Origin: an uncultured Methylophaga sp.
GTDB taxonomy: Bacteria > Pseudomonadota > Gammaproteobacteria > Nitrosococcales > Methylophagaceae
Assembly: GCF_947259025.1 (NCBI RefSeq)
Contig: NZ_CAMYKO010000006.1
Span: 248,001-312,000 of the forward strand
Direction of reading: 5' to 3'
Length of the DNA stretch: 64,000 nt
How positions within the stretch are numbered: the stretch's first letter is position 1; every line of letters starts with the position of its first letter. A program made the position numbers and the translations under genes. Positions 1-8,910 of this stretch are shown in pieces. The notes under the pieces were generated by a model that saw nothing but the letters and a program-made list of their open reading frames with translations, did not search any database and was not told where the DNA came from.

Positions 1-1055
1 GCCGGTTTGACGGGTTCACTGACGCCGGCGCGGTGATTATCAATGGTTTTCGCCTGTTGCCGGGCATAAGCTTTGGTGGTCAGCAGGCGCGGCACCGCCA
101 CAAAGTCGCTATCACCCAGATGACGGCTGCGGTCACGGTAGGCCCGGCGCATGGCTTCAATTACCCAGTGTTGTTGTTGCAGTTTATCGGCGCCTTGCAA
201 ATCAAAATGTTCCAGAATGTTGAGTGCCAGGGTCAGCACAATGCCACCGGAGGACGGCAGCGATGCCGAGGTGATCTGATAGTCATGATAGACAGCTTTG
301 ACCGGCTTACGGGTTTTGACGCGGTAGTTGGCCAGATCCTCCAGGGTCCAGATACCACCATTATCCTGTACCGATTGAACCAGCTTTGTGGCGGTCTCAC
401 CCTGATAAAATCCGGCTTTACCTTGCTCGGCAATCGCTTCCAGGGTATCAGCCAGATCGGGTTGTTGCAGGCGGTAACCCAAAGCCGGAACCTCACCCTC
501 ATCCAGGAAAATGGCCGCCGTCGCCGGATAGCTCTGCATCACCTCATGACGAAAACCGGCCAGCCGACGGTAGCCTTCGCTGATGGCAAAGCCCTCGCGG
601 GCATAGCGAATCGCAGGCTGCAGCACTGTAGATAAAGGCAACTGGCCGTAATGACGGCTGAGATAGTCGATTGCGGCCGGTACACCGGGAATACCGGCAG
701 CCAGCGGGCCATTGAGGGAGGACTTGGGATTGAACTGTCCCTTCTGGTCCAGATACATATCGGCATGGGCCTTACCCGGTGCCATTTCGCGGCCATCGAT
801 CATGATCTGATGGGCATCTCTGGCGCGGTGTAACAGCCAGAAACCACCGCCGCCCAGACCGGAACCTGCGGGTTCAACCACAGCGAGTGCCGCGGTGACC
901 GCGATGGCTGCATCAAAAGCGTTGCCGCCCTGTTCAAGTATTTCCATGCCGGCCTGGGTGGCCAGCGGATGTGCCGAGGCAATGGCAGCTTGTCTGCCCT
1001 GTGCCTGGGCAGAGAAAGACAGAAAGCACAGCCATAAAATCAGAATATGTCGCAT
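1..1055 (-). CDS. ggt: gamma-glutamyltransferase (5' part, cut by window edge)
   Basis: Periplasmic glutathione hydrolase/gamma-glutamyl transferase, an N-terminal nucleophile hydrolase that makes a proenzyme cleaved into two subunits. About 351 codons are visible. The start ATG at 1055 is followed by a hydrophobic signal peptide ending near SFSAQAQG, then GGT family motifs (GGNAFDAAIAVTAAL, EPAGSGLGGGGF, GPLAAGIPG, SLPSSGG). The family is about 560-590 residues, so the autocatalytic threonine and the whole small subunit lie to the left of the window. The ATG begins one base after the trhO stop, so the gene is probably translationally coupled to trhO and shares its transcript. Identification is firm; intactness cannot be judged. 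Confidence 0.9.
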   Translation of the reverse strand, partial: MRHILILWLCFLSFSAQAQGRQAAIASAHPLATQAGMEILEQGGNAFDAAIAVTAALAVVEPAGSGLGGGGFWLLHRARDAHQIMIDGREMAPGKAHADMYLDQKGQFNPKSSLNGPLAAGIPGVPAAIDYLSRHYGQLPLSTVLQPAIRYAREGFAISEGYRRLAGFRHEVMQSYPATAAIFLDEGEVPALGYRLQQPDLADTLEAIAEQGKAGFYQGETATKLVQSVQDNGGIWTLEDLANYRVKTRKPVKAVYHDYQITSASLPSSGGIVLTLALNILEHFDLQGADKLQQQHWVIEAMRRAYRDRSRHLGDSDFVAVPRLLTTKAYARQQAKTIDNHRAGVSEPVKP

Positions 1056-1056
1056 A

Positions 1057-2052
1057 TCAGCCTTGCTTGTTGCGCATCGCCAGCCGATCCTGTTCGCGAC
1101 GCTGGCGTTTTCTCTCACGGTTCATTTCTGCGGTTTCGGTGGTTTCCACGCCGATATGGGCTTCACCGCGCTGGTGGGCCAGGCGAATTTGTTTTTCACG
1201 CTCGGCAAAACGCTGTTTCTGCTCGTCACTGGTCTGGTGATAACAGTGGGGGCAGCTGACGCCTCTCTGGTAGAGCGGGCTCTTTTTATCCTCTTCAGTG
1301 ATAGGCAGGCGGCAGGCATGGCACTGATCGTAATCGCCTTTTTCCAACTGGTGGTTGACGGTGACCCGTTCGTCGAAGACAAAGCATTCACCTTGCCACA
1401 GAGACTCTTCCTGCGGCACTTCTTCCAGGTATTTGAGAATACCGCCTTCCAGGTGATAGACCTCGTCAAAGCCCTGTTCTTTTAGAAAGGCTGTCGACTT
1501 CTCACAGCGGATACCGCCGGTGCAGAACATGGCGACTTTCTTGTGTTTGCCCGGATCAAGGTGACTTTTCACATAATCCGGAAACTCGCGAAAGCTGTCG
1601 GTCTTGGGATTCACGGCATTTTTAAAGCTGCCAACCTGGACTTCGTAATCATTGCGGGTATCGACCAGCAGCACATCGGGCTCGGAAATCAGCTGGTTCC
1701 ACTCTTTGGGCTTCACGTAGGTGCCGACAACCTGTTTAGGGTCGATGCCCTCAACGCCCATGGTGACGATTTCTTTTTTCAGTTTGACGCGGCTGCGCAG
1801 AAACGGCGGGGTATCGGTGTAAGACTCTTTAAAGCTGATTTCTGCCAAACGGGGATCCTGACGCAGGTAGTCAAGCAGGCCATCAATGGCATCACGGGAC
1901 CCTGCCACGGTGCCGTTCACGCCTTCGTGGGCTAGCAGCAATGTGCCACGTACCTGATGTTTGAGCATAAAATCCAGCAGCGGCTGTTTCAGCGCCTGGT
2001 AGTTATCCAGTGTGACAAATTTATAGAGGGCGCAGACGACGATATCGGCCAT
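1057..2052 (-). CDS. trhO: tRNA uridine(34) hydroxylase, rhodanese family
   Basis: Matches YceA/TrhO, which hydroxylates wobble U34 of certain tRNAs as the first step to 5-(carb)methoxyuridine derivatives. An N-terminal ferredoxin-like domain ([11 protein letters not shown]) precedes a rhodanese domain with its catalytic Cys near residue 177 in FCTGGIRC. The C-terminal region carries two CxxC pairs (CHAC, CPHC) and a basic, Arg-rich tail. An upstream in-frame TTG at 2058 exists, but the ATG at 2052 has an AGGA Shine-Dalgarno six bases before it and is preferred. Length (331 aa) is near the family norm of about 350. It is followed directly by ggt. Confidence 0.92.
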   Translation of the reverse strand: MADIVVCALYKFVTLDNYQALKQPLLDFMLKHQVRGTLLLAHEGVNGTVAGSRDAIDGLLDYLRQDPRLAEISFKESYTDTPPFLRSRVKLKKEIVTMGVEGIDPKQVVGTYVKPKEWNQLISEPDVLLVDTRNDYEVQVGSFKNAVNPKTDSFREFPDYVKSHLDPGKHKKVAMFCTGGIRCEKSTAFLKEQGFDEVYHLEGGILKYLEEVPQEESLWQGECFVFDERVTVNHQLEKGDYDQCHACRLPITEEDKKSPLYQRGVSCPHCYHQTSDEQKQRFAEREKQIRLAHQRGEAHIGVETTETAEMNRERKRQRREQDRLAMRNKQG

Positions 2053-2135
2053 GGTCAATCCTGAACTTGTGAAGTACTTAAACGCATTATTTTACTGGGT
2101 TTTCCGGTGGCTGTCCTGTGCTGAAAACAGAAAAA

Positions 2136-2149
2136 CTGATCCGGATCAA
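2136..2149. promoter_or_regulatory. FNR/CRP-family-like palindrome
   Basis: The sequence cTGAT-CCGG-ATCAA matches the FNR consensus TTGAT-N4-ATCAA at 9 of 10 defined positions. It lies about 95 bp before the coiled-coil gene at 2237 and about 85 bp before trhO in the other direction. A TATATT hexamer at 2178-2183 could be a -10 for the rightward gene, but it would put the box centre near -47, not the ideal -41.5. The match is seen; binding by FNR or Anr is inferred. Confidence 0.4.
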
Positions 2150-2236
2150 AGCTATGTTATTTCAGCAACGACAGGGGTATATTGGAAATAAAACGCTCGT
2201 GACCCAGACAGACTTCTTATCAGCGTGGATTTGAAG

Positions 2237-2656
2237 ATGGACAAGCAGGAGCAACTCAGACTCAGCAACGACAAGTGGCAACAGGACAACCGATGCTGGC
2301 AAAGCGAAATGCAAGACTGGCAGCATGAAACTCAGCGCCTGGTCGCTTTACTCTACATGCTGGAAAAAGCCCTTCCCGAACATTCCTCACGGCTTGATAA
2401 ACACAAAGCCCGGATTGACCAGCATGATCAGGATTTAAGCCGCTATCGTTGCGGACTGGAAAAAAACTGCATGCCTGAGTGCCCGTCGCGTATCGAGTTG
2501 GATAAACTCCAGCATTTGCATGACGTCATGGCGCATAGCCATGAGGAGATGGCGCGTGAACATGCCAGCTTCAGCAAGGACTACAAGCGCAAAATGCGGC
2601 GCTTTCGTGATCTGACGGAACGCCTGCAAAATGAGCTGGAAAAGCTGATCGACTAG
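2237..2656 (+). CDS. hypothetical coiled-coil protein
   Basis: A 139-residue cytoplasmic, highly charged and almost entirely helical protein with no signal peptide or membrane segment. It is rich in Gln, Glu, Lys and His, with heptad-like stretches at about residues 1-50 and 85-139 and two cysteines in the middle (NCMPEC). I do not recognise the family. In-frame GTG (2225) and TTG (2231) codons lie upstream, but the ATG at 2237 has the better-placed purine tract (TGGA/GAAG) and is chosen; the true start is uncertain. It is a single gene, convergent with mepK five bases downstream, and has an FNR-like palindrome upstream. Confidence 0.65.
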   Translation: MDKQEQLRLSNDKWQQDNRCWQSEMQDWQHETQRLVALLYMLEKALPEHSSRLDKHKARIDQHDQDLSRYRCGLEKNCMPECPSRIELDKLQHLHDVMAHSHEEMAREHASFSKDYKRKMRRFRDLTERLQNELEKLID

Positions 2657-2661
2657 CCGGT

Positions 2662-3249
2662 TTATCCCTGCCAGCTACGAACGCGACCGGTATCGACATG
2701 AATAAAATCGGAGCCGGGATAAAAACCGACGCCGCCAATTTTCATCTGCTGCGCGGTTTTTTGCAGTGCGCTTAACTCGCGACCCGGTAGACGAATATCA
2801 ATTGCCCGGCCCTGCATATGCAGGCTTTTCTTGGCAACGCCACTGCTGTTTTTACTGAGCATGGCATTGGTTTTGGGTGAACGATAACCGGAAATCACGT
2901 GGAAAGGCTGCTTGCCGTGCATTTTCTGATGCAACAGATTGAGCATATCAATCAGGTCACTGTCGATATCATGCACATCGCCGGTACGGTGATCTCGCAA
3001 CACCCGGTGGATGGCACTCAGCTCATCAGGCTGATACTGGCCTTCGGCCCAGTAGGTCGCCTTGACCTGCTCGCCGGTATGCAGATTGAGCAGGGCGATG
3101 GAACGCTCCGGTTGTTTGATTACGCCGGCAAAGGCATTGGGCATGGCCAGCGAAGCGGTGGCACCCAGTCCGATTTGTAGAAAGCGACGTCTGATATGAC
3201 AGGTTTCAGCTTCCTTGCGCACTGTTTTTTTGCCCGGTTTCGCCAGCAT
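2662..3249 (-). CDS. mepK: murein endopeptidase, DUF882/peptidase M15A (MepK-like)
   Basis: Zinc-dependent peptidoglycan endopeptidase of the YcbK/MepK family, which in E. coli cleaves 3-3 (L,D) cross-links. The N-terminus has a twin-arginine-type signal (RRRFLQIG, then a hydrophobic stretch ending in NAFAG), so Tat export is likely. Peptidase M15 metal-site motifs are present: HMQGRAIDIR (His and Asp) and FIHVDTG (His near the C-terminus). At 195 aa it is close to the E. coli protein (182 aa). It lies 55 bp downstream of ldtD on the same strand, the same order as ycbB-ycbK in E. coli, which fits a functional pair making and cutting 3-3 cross-links. Confidence 0.88.
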   Translation of the reverse strand: MLAKPGKKTVRKEAETCHIRRRFLQIGLGATASLAMPNAFAGVIKQPERSIALLNLHTGEQVKATYWAEGQYQPDELSAIHRVLRDHRTGDVHDIDSDLIDMLNLLHQKMHGKQPFHVISGYRSPKTNAMLSKNSSGVAKKSLHMQGRAIDIRLPGRELSALQKTAQQMKIGGVGFYPGSDFIHVDTGRVRSWQG

Positions 3250-3304
3250 AAGGCCCCCTGATTATTGGTCAAAAATTGAACAATTATAAACAAAAGTATC
3301 CCGA

Positions 3305-4846
3305 TTACAACAATTTATACATACTCTGATCGCGCTGATAAGGGTCAGGTGAAAACAGCACTTCGCCCTGATACGGCCAGGCGGTGAAGTACACCGCATA
3401 CACCGGTAACGGGGTATCGAGGCGCTCGCCTTGATTACGTCCACTGGTGATCCTGTCGAGTATTGACTGTCGTGCACCGTCACGATTAAGACTGAACTCG
3501 GCCAGTTCCAGCGGCTGTTCTACGCGGATACAGCCGGAACTGAAATTGCGCTGGCTTTCGTCAAACAACGCTTTGTTGGGGGTGTCGTGCAAGTAAATAT
3601 TCCACGGGTTGGGAAACATGAATTTCAGTTTGCCCAGCGCATTATTGCTGCCAGGGCGCTGTTGCAGCCGGAAGGGAAACTGGCTGGCACTGATCTCATC
3701 CCAATCGACCAGATAAGGATCGACCGCAGTCTGAAAACCGGACTCGCGCAGGAAAATATTAAAATCATTGAGGAAGAAAAAGTCTGGATCGGCCTGTTGT
3801 TTGGGCAGCAGATCCCGACGCGCCAGCGTGTGCGGCACATTCCAGTATGGGTTGATAACGATATGCGTCATGCTACCACTGAAAGTCGGGGTGGAGCGGG
3901 TGCGCATGCCGACGATGACCTTCATACTGAGCGTGGTCTGATCATTTTCCACTGCATTCAGCTGGTAACTGCCCAGGTTGACCATCAGGTAGCGTGACCC
4001 CAGATCGTCAGGCAGCCAGCGAAAGCGCTCCAGGTTGATGCGAATTTTATCGACCATTTGCTGCGCCGGGACATTGAGTGCCGCCAGTGTTTGCGGACCG
4101 ATAATACCGTCTATTTTCAGGCCGTGGCGGCGCTGAAACGCTCTGACTGTCTGCTCCAGCCTGGGATCATACTGCTCCAGCCCCTTGAATTCACGGCGCG
4201 TCAGATAGGCATCATTCATCGCCAGCCGCTGGCGGATGAGCGGTACATGGGGATGAGACTCACCGGGTTTGAGTAGCCCCATATCAGGCACCGTCTGCCA
4301 GCCGCCGCGGGCCACATAACGCTGGTATCGCGATAACACCTGGGTCAGCAAATGATACTGTTCATCGCGGGGAATAAGCTGATTCAGACTGTTACGCAGA
4401 TATTTTTCCTGAAGTGCTTTTTTCAACACCGCAGCCGGATCCACATCATCCCGGGGGATATGCCAGTCAGGATCGGCACTGGCTGGATCCAGGCGACCAA
4501 TGGCCAGATCACTGATCAAATCCAACATCGCATCGGTCAGCAACTGCTCAAAATACGTGGCATTTTCGACTTTTTCTGCTGCCGACAAACGCCTCAAGAG
4601 ACTCAGGTGATAGTCATTGGGATCGAGGCCATGCCGGGCAGAAGCCGCGATGAAGCTGAGCGCATCATGCGCCTGCCGATTTAACTGAGAATGCCTGAGC
4701 CAGAGTGGTGTTGTGAGCTCACTGAGTTGCGCCAGTTGCGGATGATCAGGGACGGGCAGTTGATCCGGTGACGAATAGACCTGCGCCGGTGACGACAGGG
4801 TCACCGTCAGGATAAGCAGAACCAGACCTGTCCTTGCTGACACCAC
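3305..4846 (-). CDS. ldtD: L,D-transpeptidase (YcbB/LdtD family)
   Basis: Makes 3-3 peptide cross-links in peptidoglycan; a periplasmic enzyme that is insensitive to most beta-lactams. Order: signal peptide (about residues 1-25), an N-terminal helical domain, a peptidoglycan-binding domain (FQRRHGLKIDGIIGPQTL) and a C-terminal YkuD domain whose catalytic Cys439 sits in SSGCIRV, preceded by the conserved HDTP. Length 513 aa is usual for YcbB proteins (about 600 in E. coli). Two GTG codons in tandem could start it, with GAGG a few bases upstream; no better ATG is present. It sits upstream of mepK. Confidence 0.9.
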   Translation of the reverse strand: MVSARTGLVLLILTVTLSSPAQVYSSPDQLPVPDHPQLAQLSELTTPLWLRHSQLNRQAHDALSFIAASARHGLDPNDYHLSLLRRLSAAEKVENATYFEQLLTDAMLDLISDLAIGRLDPASADPDWHIPRDDVDPAAVLKKALQEKYLRNSLNQLIPRDEQYHLLTQVLSRYQRYVARGGWQTVPDMGLLKPGESHPHVPLIRQRLAMNDAYLTRREFKGLEQYDPRLEQTVRAFQRRHGLKIDGIIGPQTLAALNVPAQQMVDKIRINLERFRWLPDDLGSRYLMVNLGSYQLNAVENDQTTLSMKVIVGMRTRSTPTFSGSMTHIVINPYWNVPHTLARRDLLPKQQADPDFFFLNDFNIFLRESGFQTAVDPYLVDWDEISASQFPFRLQQRPGSNNALGKLKFMFPNPWNIYLHDTPNKALFDESQRNFSSGCIRVEQPLELAEFSLNRDGARQSILDRITSGRNQGERLDTPLPVYAVYFTAWPYQGEVLFSPDPYQRDQSMYKLL

Positions 4847-4903
4847 TGCCTCGCGGATAAGTGCTTAATTTCACTACGATCATCACACGCGACCGGTACG
4901 TGG

Positions 4904-5869
4904 TCAAGCGCTCTGACGGCGGCTGCGAACCAGTAACCAGAGGAAGAATGGTCCGCCCAGCAAGGTGGTGATGACGCCCACCGGTAACTCAGCCGGGGCA
5001 ATGATAACTCTGGCCAGCGTATCGCAGAGGATTAAGAAGCCGCCACCAAATACCAGGCTGGCCGGGATCAGCCAGCGGTGATCAGTGCCGATAATCAGCC
5101 GGCAGATATGCGGCACCATCATGCCAACAAAACCAATTGGGCCGCATAAAGCGACAATGGCGCCGACACACATCGAGGTGGTGAAAAACATCAGATAACG
5201 CACCCGTTTGACGGCTACACCACGACTGATGGCAATATCATCACCGGCCATTAACAGGTTCAGTTCGCGGCTGAGCCAGATAATAATGCCGGCGCTCAGG
5301 GTGACTACCGGCAGCAATTGCAAAAGCTGCTGATAACCGCTGATGCTGAGTCCGCCCATTAACCAGCGGGTGATACGAAATGATTCGTTGACATCACTGA
5401 GATACTGCGTGAACAGGATCAGGCTGGAAAAGAAAAAGCTGGTGGCGACCCCAGTCAACAGCAGGGTTTCGGTAGAGAAACTGTAGTTTAGCCGACTGAT
5501 GCCATAGACAAAACTGATCGCGCCCAATGCACCGAAGAATGCGCCCAGAGTGATGGCATCGAATCCCAGCAGGCTGATATTGATACCCAGCAATACGGTC
5601 AGCGCTGCACCGAATGAGGCGCCACTGGCAACCCCGAGCGTGAACGGTGTCGCCAGCGGGTTGTGGAACATGGCCTGAAACACCAGACCGCACAAAGCCA
5701 GTCCGGCGCCGGCGACAAAGGCAAACAGAGTTCGAGGAAAGCGGATCTGGGTCAGAATCTGCTCTCTGATGGCAGCATCATCAATCCCGCCCAGTCCGGC
5801 AAAAGGCGCTAAAGCCAGCACAGCCAGGCAAAAAAGCACCATCAGTGTCAGTCGGGTAGTCAGTGTCAT
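4904..5869 (-). CDS. ABC importer permease, FecCD/BtuC family
   Basis: Inner-membrane permease of a class II ABC importer for cobalamin, haem or ferric siderophores. The 321-residue sequence is strongly hydrophobic with about ten membrane helices and shows FecCD signatures (RFPRTLFAFVAGAGLALCG, NPLATPFTLGVASGASFGAAL, GPIGFVGMMVPHICRLIIGTDHR). It overlaps the upstream ATPase gene by 4 bp and is last in a three-gene operon (binding protein, ATPase, permease). Substrate is not evident: the permease fold is shared by B12, haem and siderophore systems. Confidence 0.9.
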   Translation of the reverse strand: MTLTTRLTLMVLFCLAVLALAPFAGLGGIDDAAIREQILTQIRFPRTLFAFVAGAGLALCGLVFQAMFHNPLATPFTLGVASGASFGAALTVLLGINISLLGFDAITLGAFFGALGAISFVYGISRLNYSFSTETLLLTGVATSFFFSSLILFTQYLSDVNESFRITRWLMGGLSISGYQQLLQLLPVVTLSAGIIIWLSRELNLLMAGDDIAISRGVAVKRVRYLMFFTTSMCVGAIVALCGPIGFVGMMVPHICRLIIGTDHRWLIPASLVFGGGFLILCDTLARVIIAPAELPVGVITTLLGGPFFLWLLVRSRRQSA

Positions 5870-6639
5870 ATAGGATCAGCCAAAGCGATGGTTCTCCCGC
5901 TGCGCGGGTGGGGGACGAAAACAAATTCTTGTTGATATAGTGCCTGCAGTAACTGTTTGTCGAGAAAGTCTTCACCCGGCCCCAGCCACAGACTGTGGCC
6001 TTCAACGAGTGCCAGCACGGTCTGACCCTGCTGGCCAGCGTGGTTGATATCGTGACTGACTTCCACCACGGTAATGCCCAACTGACGGTTCAGCCGACTT
6101 ATTAATTGATGCACTTCCACCTGATGGTGGGGATCAAGATAGCTGGTGGGTTCATCCAGCAGCATGATCGGGGTTTGCTGCGACAGGGCCGCGGCGATCA
6201 TGACCCGCTGGCTTTCGCCGCCGCTGAGGGTGCTCATCTGTCGCAGACGAAATCGCTCGGTATTGGTGATCCGCATGGCATCTTCCACCGCCTGCTGATC
6301 GTCGGGCTGCCATTCCGACAAAGCATGCTGGTGGGCATAACGCGACATTTTGATAAATTCTTCCACCGCAAAGGGCAATTCACGGCCGCTGCTCTGCGGT
6401 ACATAACTGACCAGTTGGGCCAGCTGGCGCTGTGAAAAGTCGGCAACAGGCTGATCCTGATAACGTATCTGCCCCTGACCAATATCGATAATGCCCAGCA
6501 TGGCCTTGAGCAAGGTGCTTTTACCGGCACCGTTGGGGCCGACCACCACCAGGTAGTCGCCTTTATCGAGTTGAAACTCAATGTCGGCCAGCAAAGTTTT
6601 GTCCTGCAGACTGACGCTCAGTTGCTGCACTTCAATCAT
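5866..6639 (-). CDS. ABC importer ATP-binding protein, FecE/BtuD family
   Basis: Cytoplasmic ATPase driving the adjacent FecCD-type permease. Visible motifs in order: Walker A GPNGAGKST (about residues 35-43), Q-loop region YVPQSS, ABC signature LSGGESQRV, Walker B IMLLDEPTSYLD and the switch His in EVSHDIN. Its 257 residues are typical for FecE/BtuD. The start ATG overlaps the end of the binding-protein gene by 8 bp and its stop overlaps the permease start by 4 bp, so all three are co-translated. Confidence 0.92.
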   Translation of the reverse strand: MIEVQQLSVSLQDKTLLADIEFQLDKGDYLVVVGPNGAGKSTLLKAMLGIIDIGQGQIRYQDQPVADFSQRQLAQLVSYVPQSSGRELPFAVEEFIKMSRYAHQHALSEWQPDDQQAVEDAMRITNTERFRLRQMSTLSGGESQRVMIAAALSQQTPIMLLDEPTSYLDPHHQVEVHQLISRLNRQLGITVVEVSHDINHAGQQGQTVLALVEGHSLWLGPGEDFLDKQLLQALYQQEFVFVPHPRSGRTIALADPI

Positions 6640-7549
6640 CGGTGCTTTCCCAGTTCAGTTGCGGATGCAGCAGGCGGGCAAACTCCGGCAGCAGCTGAAA
6701 CACCCGTGGTCCGGGCACACTGGCATAGTCACGCTCGAGAATATGTACGCGCTCTGCTTTTACGGCACTGACCATATCCAGTTGCTGCCATTGTTGTCGT
6801 ACCTGCTGCATATTGCTTTGGTGATCATCGGCTTCCGGAAAAACGTCGATAATAACATCCGGGTTCATACGAATAATGCCTTCGCGGGTCACCGACGGCA
6901 CTTTGATCTGTTGGCTGGTATAGACATTCCGGCCGCCGGCCAGATCCAACAGATCATTGTAAAAATCCTGCTGGCCGGCAACATAAACCGTTTCCAGCTG
7001 GTCACTGTTCACATAATGCGCGATGGAAATCAGGGTGCGCACCGGCTCTGCGCCAGCGACTTTGGTGGTGACCCGTTCAATTAACTGATGAATGCCGGCC
7101 AGTAGCTGCTCGGCCTGCTGTTTCTGGCCGGTAAGCTGGCCAATGCTGGCAATTGCGGCCTCAATATCCATCAGCCCGCTGGTGTCGACGGCGTGGGTTT
7201 TTATCCCCAGTTGTTGCAGTTGCTGTTGCAGGCGTTGCTGTGCCTGCAACATGATCACCAGATCCGGTTTCTTTGCGACGATGGCCTCCAAGCTGGTGTC
7301 AGTGTAGCCGCCCACCTTGGGCAGGGCTTGCGCGCCCGGCGGGTAATCACAATAATCGGTGACCGCCACCACTTTGTCACCCAGGCCCAGCGCAAACACG
7401 GTTTCGGTAATGGCGGGTGATAAAGAGACAATGCGCTGGTAGTCTGAGTCAGATGCGGCTGAGTCTGCGGGGGGAGCCTGTCGCGGCAGCAGCCAGACAA
7501 CGGCGGCCATAATGGCAACAAATAGTAACAGCGGCCAGAATCGGCGCAT
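6632..7549 (-). CDS. periplasmic substrate-binding protein, BtuF/FecB type
   Basis: Class III (helical-backbone) binding protein for a B12, haem or ferric-siderophore importer. One N-terminal hydrophobic helix (about residues 5-22) has no lipobox cysteine, so the protein is either cleaved or membrane-anchored. Family motifs follow: RIVSLSPAITE, VVAVTDYCDYPP, LPKVGGYTD and KPDLVI. The ATG at 7549 is chosen over longer in-frame options because GGGAG lies five bases upstream. It is first of three genes and divergent from hpt with a 68-bp gap, too short for a cobalamin riboswitch, so B12 control is not supported by the leader. Confidence 0.87.
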   Translation of the reverse strand: MRRFWPLLLFVAIMAAVVWLLPRQAPPADSAASDSDYQRIVSLSPAITETVFALGLGDKVVAVTDYCDYPPGAQALPKVGGYTDTSLEAIVAKKPDLVIMLQAQQRLQQQLQQLGIKTHAVDTSGLMDIEAAIASIGQLTGQKQQAEQLLAGIHQLIERVTTKVAGAEPVRTLISIAHYVNSDQLETVYVAGQQDFYNDLLDLAGGRNVYTSQQIKVPSVTREGIIRMNPDVIIDVFPEADDHQSNMQQVRQQWQQLDMVSAVKAERVHILERDYASVPGPRVFQLLPEFARLLHPQLNWESTDD

Positions 7550-7574
7550 GATGGCTCCCGTGTTTAAATAGCCC

Positions 7575-7603
7575 ATTATACGTTCGAAGCGGCCAAGCCC
7601 AAA
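7575..7603 (-). promoter_or_regulatory. predicted sigma-70 promoter for the ABC importer operon
   Basis: On the minus strand a perfect TATAAT (7575-7580) lies 16 bp from a weak TTGGGC (7597-7602), about 25 bp before the binding-protein ATG. The -10 is good and the -35 poor, which suggests dependence on an activator or a modest basal level. It sits in the short divergent gap shared with hpt. Confidence 0.4.
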
Positions 7604-7617
7604 GGGGAACACAAGCA

Positions 7618-8157
7618 ATGACACAAATGGACAGCCTGCTGGCTGAGGCTGATTTGCTCTACAGCATGGATGATATCAATCAGGCCCTGGATAAACTGGC
7701 TGAGGCCATTGAGCGCGACTACGCCGAGCTTAACCCGGTCATGCTGTGTGTGATGAACGGCGCAGTCATGACAGCCGGGCACCTATTGCCGCGATTACCG
7801 TTCAGGCTGGAGCTGGATTATATCCACGCCAGCCGCTATGGCGATAAAACGGTGGGTGGGGAACTGGTCTGGCAATCCCAGCCCAGCATTGATATTAACG
7901 ATCGGCACGTGGTGTTGATCGAGGATATTTATGATCAGGGCCTGACCTTGGCCGCATTACGCGAATTCTGCAAGGAGGCGGGGGCTGTTTCTGTCCGCTG
8001 CGTCTGCCTGTTCGACAAGCTGCGTGAGGATAAAGTCGGGCCGCTGCCGGAGTATCTGGGACTCACCGTGCCCGATCGATACGTGTTTGGTTTTGGCATG
8101 GATGTCGCCGGTTACTGGCGTAATCTGCCTGCTGTCTATGCGATGAAGGACAGTTAA
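7618..8157 (+). CDS. hpt: hypoxanthine(-guanine) phosphoribosyltransferase
   Basis: Converts hypoxanthine (and possibly guanine) plus PRPP to IMP/GMP in the cytoplasm. The PRPP-binding loop is at VVLIEDIYDQGLT (about residues 98-110) and the early CVMNGAVM loop is present; 179 aa is usual. A GGGG tract lies a few bases before the ATG. Its stop abuts the ATG of the MTI phosphorylase, as seen in Pseudomonas-type genomes, so the hypoxanthine made by that enzyme would be recycled here. Confidence 0.9.
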   Translation: MTQMDSLLAEADLLYSMDDINQALDKLAEAIERDYAELNPVMLCVMNGAVMTAGHLLPRLPFRLELDYIHASRYGDKTVGGELVWQSQPSIDINDRHVVLIEDIYDQGLTLAALREFCKEAGAVSVRCVCLFDKLREDKVGPLPEYLGLTVPDRYVFGFGMDVAGYWRNLPAVYAMKDS

Positions 8158-8910
8158 ATGACGGTACTTGGCATTATTGGTGGCAGTGGCCTGGCTCATT
8201 ATCCGGGGCTGGAAATGACCGATGTTCACAATATCGAGACGCCGTTTGGCATGCCTTCAGCGCCTTTGCGAAGCGCGATGTTGCACAATCAGCCGGTGGT
8301 ATTTTTACCCCGTCACGGTGACAAGCACACTATTGCGCCGCACCGGGTTAACTACCGTGCCAATATTCATGCGCTGAAACAGCTCGGCGTCAGTCATATC
8401 ATTGCGGTAGCTGCCGTCGGCGGCATCGGTGAGCAGTTTGCGCCGGGCAGGCTGGTGGTGCCGGATCAGATTATTGATTACACCCATGACCGTGAGCAGA
8501 GTTTTTTCAGCGATGCTTTCAGCGCCGACCGTCACATTGATTTTACCTGGCCCTACCATGCCGAGCTGCGACAGGCGCTTTTGGCAGCGGGCAAGGCGGC
8601 AGAGCTTTCACTGATAGATGGTGCCACCTATGGCGCGGTACAGGGGCCGCGCCTGGAAACCGCAGCTGAAATCCGGCGGCTGGCCCGTGATGGTTGTGAG
8701 CTGGTGGGCATGACCGGTATGCCCGAGGCTTATCTGGCGCGGGAAGCGGATCTGCCATATGCCACCTTGGCCGTGGTGGCAAATTGGGCTGCCGGTATTG
8801 CCCACAGCGAGTTGAGCATGGCTGACATCCAGCACACGCTGGAGGCCGGCATCGAAAATGTACGCAAAGTGATTGCTGGTCTTACTGACCTTCCTCAGCT
8901 TCGCCGCTAG
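8158..8910 (+). CDS. S-methyl-5'-thioinosine phosphorylase (MTAP/PNP family)
   Basis: Family 2 purine-nucleoside phosphorylase. Motifs: GIIGGSGL at the N-terminus, PRHG(D)KH phosphate-binding region, RVNYRANI, EQFAPG and GMTGMPEAYLAREADLPYA. The last motif and the NWAAG segment resemble the Pseudomonas enzyme that prefers methylthioinosine rather than human MTA phosphorylase. Together with hpt this supports the route MTA to MTI (by a deaminase elsewhere), then to hypoxanthine and methylthioribose-1-phosphate. Specificity for MTI over MTA is inferred. Its last 29 bp overlap the convergent csiV-like gene. Confidence 0.85.
   Translation: MTVLGIIGGSGLAHYPGLEMTDVHNIETPFGMPSAPLRSAMLHNQPVVFLPRHGDKHTIAPHRVNYRANIHALKQLGVSHIIAVAAVGGIGEQFAPGRLVVPDQIIDYTHDREQSFFSDAFSADRHIDFTWPYHAELRQALLAAGKAAELSLIDGATYGAVQGPRLETAAEIRRLARDGCELVGMTGMPEAYLAREADLPYATLAVVANWAAGIAHSELSMADIQHTLEAGIENVRKVIAGLTDLPQLRR

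Noticed and set aside
7550-7617. Cobalamin riboswitch before the BtuF-type gene
   Set aside because: The gap is only 68 bp, too short for the roughly 200-nt element, and no B12-box-like sequence is visible.
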